This document shows, one piece after another, positions 58,003-64,000 of a stretch of 64,000 nucleotides of DNA. The notes beneath the pieces were generated by a model, which was given only the letters and a program-made list of their open reading frames with translations, searched no databases and was not told where the DNA came from. This DNA is from Diospyros lotus. Lineage: Eukaryota > Streptophyta > Magnoliopsida > Ericales > Ebenaceae. Position 1 is the first letter of the stretch; every line of letters begins with the position of its first letter. The DNA lies in assembly GCF_014633365.1 (NCBI RefSeq), contig NC_068352.1:25081310-25145309 (forward strand), given 5' to 3'. Made by a program: the position numbers and the translations under genes.

Positions 58003-59266
58003 AGGCCTGTTCTCTTTGGCATTTTCGGGCCGTTTTCTATTTTCAATTTTTTAAAATATCGAAAACGTGTTCTCTTTGTTATTTTCAAAAACGTGTTTTC
58101 AAAAACAAGGAAAAAATTTGTGAAGGAAATGGAAAACAACAAAAAAAACGTTTTGGTTGTTTTCAACCAAAATACAGTAAAAATTGAAAACGCGAAAAAC
58201 GCAAGCGTTTTCCGCCTCACGCACTCCCTCTTCCTTCTCCCTTCCAAGCTCCACTTTTTCTTCCAACAAGCAACACAAATCTTCCACCACCACTGCCATC
58301 GCCCTTCACGCCACCGCTCACCACTGACATCATCGCCACCGCCATCGCCACAACTGCCATCGCCCTCCACGCCAAGATCCACCACCGACACCACCACCAC
58401 TGCCCTCCAAGCCAAGATCCGCATCCTCCACCGCCATCGCCACTGCCATCGCTCGTCACTGACACCACTGCTACTCCCAGATTCGCCATCGCCATCGCTA
58501 TCGCCCGTCATTGCCCTCCACTCCCAGATCCGCCACCGCCATCATCGCCACTGCTATCGTCCGCCACTATCCTCCACGCCCAGATCTGCCATCGCCACCG
58601 CCAGTCGTCTCTTCTGCCATCACTTTCGGCTTCGGTCATTTTTTCCCTGCCATTTATTCCTTCAGCTTCGGCCATTCTTCCCTGCCATTTCTTCTACCTC
58701 CACGCCCAAAATATGTATTATAATTTATGTATTATGGTTTTTGTTATTAATTTTTCTTTTCAATAATATTTTTAAAATTTTAGATAAACTTTTTCTTTTG
58801 TTATTTTATGATTTATAATTTTTTTAATATTTATGTTGTGGTTAATCTAAATTTTAAAATTAATGTCAAATTTTAATTTGTAAGTAAAAATAATTTTATT
58901 ATAAAATTATTAGTTGAGTCAAATTAAAAATGATTTTAAAAAATATTTTGTAACTTTAATACATTATTATATATGATTAAATTATTAGTTATTTTTGGTA
59001 TTATATTTTAAATTTTTTAAATTAAATTTATAATTTATTAATAAATATTTATAATTTATTTTGAATCAAATTTATTAAATAAAATATCATAAAATATTTT
59101 TTCTCAAAATCTCGAAAAGAACGCATTTTTTAATTTTTAGTTTTAAAAAATATTTTTTCAGAATAACAAAAAAAACGCATTTTCAATAATCTCAAAACAA
59201 ACACTCAAAATATAAAATTGAAAATGAATTCAAAATTCAAAACTGAAACACAAAGAGAATACCATC
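58003..59266. mobile_element. Harbinger-like element, non-autonomous
   Basis: The ends are AGGCCTGTTCTCTTTGGC and, read inward, GATGGTATTCTCTTTGTG. They are flanked by TTA (58,000-58,002 and 59,267-59,269). Removing it restores AGTATTAGATTCTG as in units A, B and C. The CT/CA-rich part (58,200-58,680) gives a long His/Ser/Pro-rich plus frame and an opposite Gly/Val-rich frame; both look compositional. No transposase was recognised. Confidence 0.6.
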
Positions 59267-59671
59267 TTAGATTCTGAAATTTAGACTTTTATCTATTTAT
59301 TTATTTATTTTATCATGTGCTATAATAAGTAATAACAAGACATCGATTTTCACTTTGGGAATTCAGAATTCTAATATCAAAACCCCTATAAGAATAAGAT
59401 AGAGATAAAACTTATTATGCATTAGACCCATGAGTTTGTATTCATCGATATTCTTCTAATTTAATGAGTTCTACTTTCAATTTGATTAAGAAAGAACAAC
59501 TCAAGTTGCCAATCAGTTCCGCAGAAATTGATTTTTAATTAATAGAGAGAAATAGGCTTTTGCACTGTACAATATACATCCATTTGCTCTTTCTATATGC
59601 TCGGATCACAAATTGGTGAATCCACAGAGCATAGAGATGTGTAATTGGATCGAACAATTAGGGCTTAGGGT

Positions 59672-59947
59672 TCAGTTGGGACCCCAACAGCTCAAGTACA
59701 TGACTTTTCTCAGCGACTCCTCCGACTGCTTGGCCTTCTCCTCCATCGCTAACTTGCTGGACGACGACACCACGGCCGTCGTCGGAGAAGACAGCTTCTT
59801 GACCTGAGAGAAGGACCTGAGATTGGTCCTGGCGTGCTGGTGTACGGATCTTATGGTGTAGTTCCACCTACAGAACCCCTGATCCTTCAGCGCCTCCACC
59901 ACTCCCACGGCGGCCGCCACCGTCCAAGCTCTTCTCGCCGACGCCAT
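59672..59947 (-). CDS. Wound-induced protein (WIP, DUF3774 family), unit D
   Basis: 91 residues, MASARRAWTVAAAV to LRKVMYLSCWGPN; it differs from the unit C copy by few residues (Arg for Ser at position 5). All family blocks are intact, with a conserved leader and a (TA)n TATA region about 125 bases upstream (60,068-60,091). It is divergently paired with the WIP at 60,772 across 824 bp, the only unit where both partners are complete. A shared regulatory region is plausible. Confidence 0.93.
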   Translation of the reverse strand: MASARRAWTVAAAVGVVEALKDQGFCRWNYTIRSVHQHARTNLRSFSQVKKLSSPTTAVVSSSSKLAMEEKAKQSEESLRKVMYLSCWGPN

Positions 59948-60598
59948 AGTCTGTCTTCTTCTTCTTCAAAATCTCTTGGAGGCTGCAATATCAAATTGTT
60001 TGCTATCAGTTGCAAGCGAGAAACAGTTCGTTCACAAGACTTGAGACGAAGATTAAGTGGCATAAACATATATATATATATATATATATAGATATAGACC
60101 ACAGAAATAGCTAGTCTGGGGGCAAAAACCAGGGGCTGGGCGCTATGGGCTTACCACTGTTTAGGGAGACTTCCAAAGCCAGTGGGTTTTCTTCATTCTG
60201 TTGACGTTTTTGTCCATGACATTCCGAAAAAGGAAAAAGACATTTTTATTGATATACACGGACGATTATTACTAAAAATTATTTAATTCTTATTGAAAAA
60301 AAAAAGGATTGTTTTGGTATTTTAATGGTCGGCACTGAGGAATTCACCCATTGTTTTGAGTCAATCCACCTAAGGCCGGAGTATTCGGATTTGGATTCGG
60401 GAGTGAAAATCAAGCGTCCCTTTGTCCCAATTGGAATTCCAAGTACAACCCTCACTTTATACTCTGTATGTGTACAGCCACACAGATAAAAAAGTCATTT
60501 GGCACTAGAAACCGCTGGCTCCGCTAGGCCCAAACCTCCGGTTTTGCCCCCCCAAACCTTGGACTCGTTGCCCACGTATTCAAAATGCTTTCCCCTCT

Positions 60599-60631
<33 letters not shown>

Positions 60632-60771
60632 CTTTGCCTTAGTCGCCGCCTTAAACGCGACTTCATCTATCAACAACATCAACACTTCTGAACACATCCT
60701 TGTTAGATTAGATCCGCTCAAATCTTTCTGCCTCAAAGATCAGCGGGAACAAGACTATCGAGATCGAGATT
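59948..60771. promoter_or_regulatory. Divergent intergenic promoter region of the unit D WIP pair
   Basis: 824 bp with a (TA)n run for the minus-strand gene at 60,068-60,091 and another at 60,603-60,630 for the plus-strand gene. The left part is conserved with units A and C. The right leader (60,631-60,771) is conserved with the orphan leaders at 19,190 and 57,844. I see no longer conserved palindrome that could be named as a specific factor site. Confidence 0.55.
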
Positions 60772-61041
60772 ATGGCGCCGGCGAGCATGGCTTGGACGGT
60801 GGCTGCCGCCCTAGGGGTTGTGGAGGCGCTGAAAGATCAAGGATTCTGTAGGTGGAACTACACCATGCGATCAGTGCTCCACCATGCCAAGACCAAACTC
60901 AGGTCCTTCTCCCAGGCCAGGAAGCTGCCGTCGCCGGCGGTGGTTTCGTCGTCAAGAAATGCGAAGACAGAGAGGTCAAAGCGGTCGGAGGAGACGATGA
61001 GGAAAGTCATGGAGCTCAACTGTTGGGGTCCCAAATTGTGA
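60772..61041 (+). CDS. Wound-induced protein (WIP, DUF3774 family), unit D plus strand
   Basis: 89 residues. [40 protein letters not shown], a short linker and the ending MRKVMELNCWGPKL are all present. It forms a distinct subgroup (APASM start; CWGPKL end) from the minus-strand copies. The start is supported by the orphan leader at 57,983, which keeps ATGGCGCC. It is the only complete member of its subgroup: unit A and unit C keep just its promoter and unit B just its 3' end. Confidence 0.93.
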   Translation: MAPASMAWTVAAALGVVEALKDQGFCRWNYTMRSVLHHAKTKLRSFSQARKLPSPAVVSSSRNAKTERSKRSEETMRKVMELNCWGPKL

Positions 61042-62590
61042 GAATTGGGGATCTACGGGAATCGTGTTTGTTGAGTCCGTATCAAATGCAAGGAGAATAG
61101 AAATATATGATAGGCAGCTAGCTATGGCACCGGCGAGTTCATGAGAGGAAAAAAATATGTGGATTATGTGGCAGAGTTCTTGCTGTTCCGAGCAGGTGAA
61201 GCGACCGAGACAGAAGAGTTACCATGCAGTGTATATTTCTATTAAGTTAGCTTTCTATTAAGTAGCTTTTGTTAAGGAAATGAAGTGCGAAGATATGGTT
61301 AAAATGTTTTTTAAATTAAAATATGGAAGGATTAAAATAAAATTAGAAAGTATTTAAAAAAAAAATTTATTTGTTATATGTTTTAGAATTTATTAAAAAT
61401 TATTTTTTTCAATTGATTATATATTATAAGTATTGAAATAAGAGTTTTTTATTAAAATATTTTTATTATTAAATTATTTAAAATTGTACGTTAATATTAA
61501 TAAATTTATAATTAAAATAATATTTTATGATTAATATAAATTGTAAAAAAATAAATATAAAATTGGTTTAAAAATTTACCAAATTCATTTTAATTTAAAT
61601 ATGTTTTAAATTTATAATTATAATTGTCAAAATATAATTTAATATTACATAATAAAATATAAAATTAAATAAAATTATTTAAAAAATAAGATAGAAGAAG
61701 AAAGTGAGATTTAGAAAATGAAGAAGGGGGAGATTTGGAAGATTCAATCCTCAAATGGAAGATTTATTAATTTCCAAAACTCAATTAAAAGAGACTTTTT
61801 ATATATGGATATATAAGAAAAGATAAAACATGGGGGATGATTAAAAAATTTTAAGGAAAAGAAAACTCACTCTATAATACATATATTACATGAATCTATC
61901 TATTAAGTGGATTGAGAAGGCATCCACATATTTATGTATAAAGCAACACTTACCTCAATCAAGTTACTAGTTAACCCATGGTGTAGACAAAAAAAGATAA
62001 AAAGTAAGGTGGAGACGAAAGAAGATGAAAGGCGAGGAAGAACAGTGATGAGCAAGAAGATGAATAGTAATTGTGATAAAAAAAATATGAACAGTAAATA
62101 GGTGAGAAAAGAAAATGGGTGAGGTTTTTATATAAAGAGTATATAGGTAATTTATTTTCCTTATCTATAAAATATTAGATAAATTTATTTGTAAAAAGTT
62201 AGATAAAGAGTCGCAGGAAGATTTTTTTCAATAATTATTAGATAACTTTAACAAATATGTTGGAAATGACAAAAGTCTGATATATTTTTCACACGACATG
62301 GAACCAATTGGGCTTTCATCTCATTTTCAAGCTTAATAAAGTATGTTGTTTATATATAGCATTATTATTAATAAATTTTATATTATTTACATCGTTGTAT
62401 AAATCAAATCAAATTCTAATTTTATGATTTGATTTTGTTGTCTTTGTGACACAACAACAACGAGAAATTGGTAATCAGGTTATTAGGACTGAAAAAAAAA
62501 AAAAATCAGAGTAGTCTATGAAAAAATATTTTGATATTTAAGTCAAATATTTGAAATTAGAGAAAGTTTGAATACAATATTAAAGTCAGT
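61042..62590. other. Set 2 tail, uninterrupted reference for set 1 insertions
   Basis: No gene. It is co-linear with 23,798-28,796 plus 46,466-46,600. It holds the empty sites of the MITE (about 61,310), the Helitron (61,674|61,675) and the hAT-like element (62,479-62,486). Confidence 0.75.
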
Positions 62591-63293
62591 ATCAAATGCC
62601 CACTATTTCTAAGGTAAAGGTTCATTTATTTATCAAAGGGTTTGAGAATTCATAATAAACATTCTTTGTATTCTAAATTTTAGTAGGATTAGAACTCTTT
62701 ATGAATAAGATTTATTCATTACAAGATTCTTGTAGGGATTTTTGACATCATGTTCACATTTTCTTTAGAACTTTTCCTCGAGAAGAGGTCTTAGACAAAT
62801 ATAGTCTCCTCGAAATTTTCTCATCGAACTTCTTTATGATATTTTCATTGATCACTACTGAGAGATCTAATTTTGTTGGAACTATCGACAATTTCTTGGG
62901 TTTTAAGGTGTATATTTCTTCTTTTTTTTTAAAACTGTTGACAGTCTTCTAGATATTAAACAGTCTCTCAAGTTTTGAGGTGTATACATTTTCCTCTTCT
63001 TGCACTTGAACTTTGTATTTAGTGGGCTTGATTTCTAACTCATTAGTTACTCTCCACTATTTTATTCAAGTTTCTCAAAAGGAAGAATCGACTATTATTA
63101 CCCACCATTTTTCGGAGGCTCTTTTGGGGGCCCTTTTGCTTTTCGTCACATTTTTTGTTTAATATATTTTTTTCACACTGAATTTACATTTCCTGTTCAT
63201 TGTATGATTGTAACTTTTTTGGGATTTTTTCATGGAACAATCTAAATTATTGATCCCACTATCACTTCATCTTTCAAGTTTCTTTCATGAAGA
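62591..63293. other. No gene seen
   Basis: A+T-rich DNA with scattered TTTTCTC phrases. No element end or coding similarity was recognised. Confidence 0.45.
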
Positions 63294-63294
63294 G

Positions 63295-63780
63295 CTAAGT
63301 TGCACGAAAACAAAAATGAGAAATGAATACGACACAAATAAAAATGAAAAAATAGTATTATTTTAAAAAAGTAGAAAATAAAAATGCATAAAAAATATAT
63401 ATATAAGGGCATTTTGTAAATATAAATTTTAATATAAAAATTATAAAAAATAATTATTCAATCAAATATAAATATAAATTCCATTATCTATTCAAATAAA
63501 CATAAACACAAGTTGAAACTACTATCTCTAACATAGTTGCTGGGACAATATTTTTGTCTTTAAGGTAGTCGTGGAACAAATATGTGTTTCTAATTTTTTT
63601 TCAAATATTGTGAAACAATCAAAAAACGTTTCTAAAATTATGAAAATAGGCCATTTTTGTTTTTTGTTTTTTTTTTTTTATGTTTTTTGGCTTTTCAAGA
63701 TAGAAAAAATTTTGAAAACACCAAAATGATACCATTTCGGTGTGTTCGTGTATCAAAGAAAATGAGTACCTTGGTTAAAT
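63295..63780. mobile_element. Degenerate short relative of the hAT element at 775
   Basis: CTAAGTTGCACGAAAAC and the following GAAACGA/AAAATGCA-type and TTTGTAAATATAAATTTTAA phrases resemble the left end at 775-960. The right side has ACCATTTCGGTGTGTTCGTG, like a diverged inverted end. No clean 8-bp duplication was found. Non-coding. Confidence 0.45.
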
Positions 63781-64000
63781 GCTGAGAACTTTACCATTCA
63801 GGGATATAATGTATAACACCCTGTGATACTGATGTTAGAAAATAAGATAAAATTTCAAGGGTGCAATTCGAGAGAGAGGTGGGAAATGAAATGACAGTGC
63901 TCTAGGAGAGAGGTATTTTGGTAATTTGGATAATGAGCGATCTGGTGGGCCCTAAGAGAAGTAAAGTAATAAATTGTTGAATCAATGGCAGGAAATGCCC
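63781..64000. other. No gene seen
   Basis: Unremarkable sequence to the window end. The phrase TATAACACCCTGTGATA near 63,812 resembles an LTR start but is uncorroborated. Confidence 0.4.

Noticed and set aside
58093..58818. Plus-strand frame of 241 codons
   Set aside because: His/Ser/Pro-rich with CCATCGCC repeats inside a Harbinger-like element; no transposase motif, and the antisense frame is equally open.

Overview
The window is nuclear DNA of a flowering plant, most likely a eudicot or other non-grass angiosperm; the species cannot be named from sequence. The evidence is A+T-rich DNA, spliced GT-AG genes, small proteins of the plant wound-induced (WIP, DUF3774) family, a plant LOB-domain sequence, plant-type Helitrons, hAT and Harbinger-like DNA transposons, a tRNA-derived SINE, and Ty3/Gypsy retrotransposons primed by initiator-Met tRNA.

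The host content is a cluster of WIP genes of about 84-94 codons without introns. They form two tandem copies of one ancestral block. Set 1 runs from 80 to about 46,600 and set 2 from 50,657 to about 62,590. Each set has the same order: a plus-strand WIP with a frameshifted C-terminus (80 / 50,657); a unit with a minus-strand WIP and a divergent plus-strand WIP (A at 15.7-19.3 kb / C at 51.3-58.0 kb); a second such unit (B at 22.7-24.0 kb / D at 59.3-61.1 kb); and a shared downstream tail (24.0-28.8 kb resuming at 46.47 kb / 61.1-62.6 kb). Set 2 is about 12 kb; set 1 is stretched to about 46 kb by transposons. A further WIP at 49,051 lies just before set 2. The five copies that look complete are 16,620-16,895(-), 49,051-49,335(+), 52,238-52,513(-), 59,672-59,947(-) and 60,772-61,041(+). 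The others are truncated, fused or reduced to a promoter.

Four insertions in set 1 can be bounded precisely because the paralogue keeps the empty site: a 15-kb hAT element (775-15,731) filled with Helitrons, including one coding for a Rep/helicase; a Harbinger/Tourist-like MITE (24,051-24,829); a small Helitron (25,198-26,214); and a second hAT-like element (28,797-46,465, target duplication GTTGTTAG). The second hAT-like element itself holds a 17-kb composite Gypsy insertion (29,234-46,365, target duplication CGATT). Inside the Gypsy composite are three related long LTRs, one diverged LTR, an inverted gag-gag centre near 38,833, and a broken LOB-domain (LBD) coding sequence at 32,562-33,092. 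Set 2 carries a terminal-inverted-repeat element (53,236-57,260) with a nested Helitron, a probable solo LTR (57,271-57,838) and a Harbinger-like element (58,003-59,266).

Functionally the window is a wound-response microprotein cluster being taken apart by nested transposition. No operon-like or CRISPR-like system is present. The most notable items are the duplicated WIP architecture, the LBD sequence inside the retrotransposon, and the inverted retroelement core.
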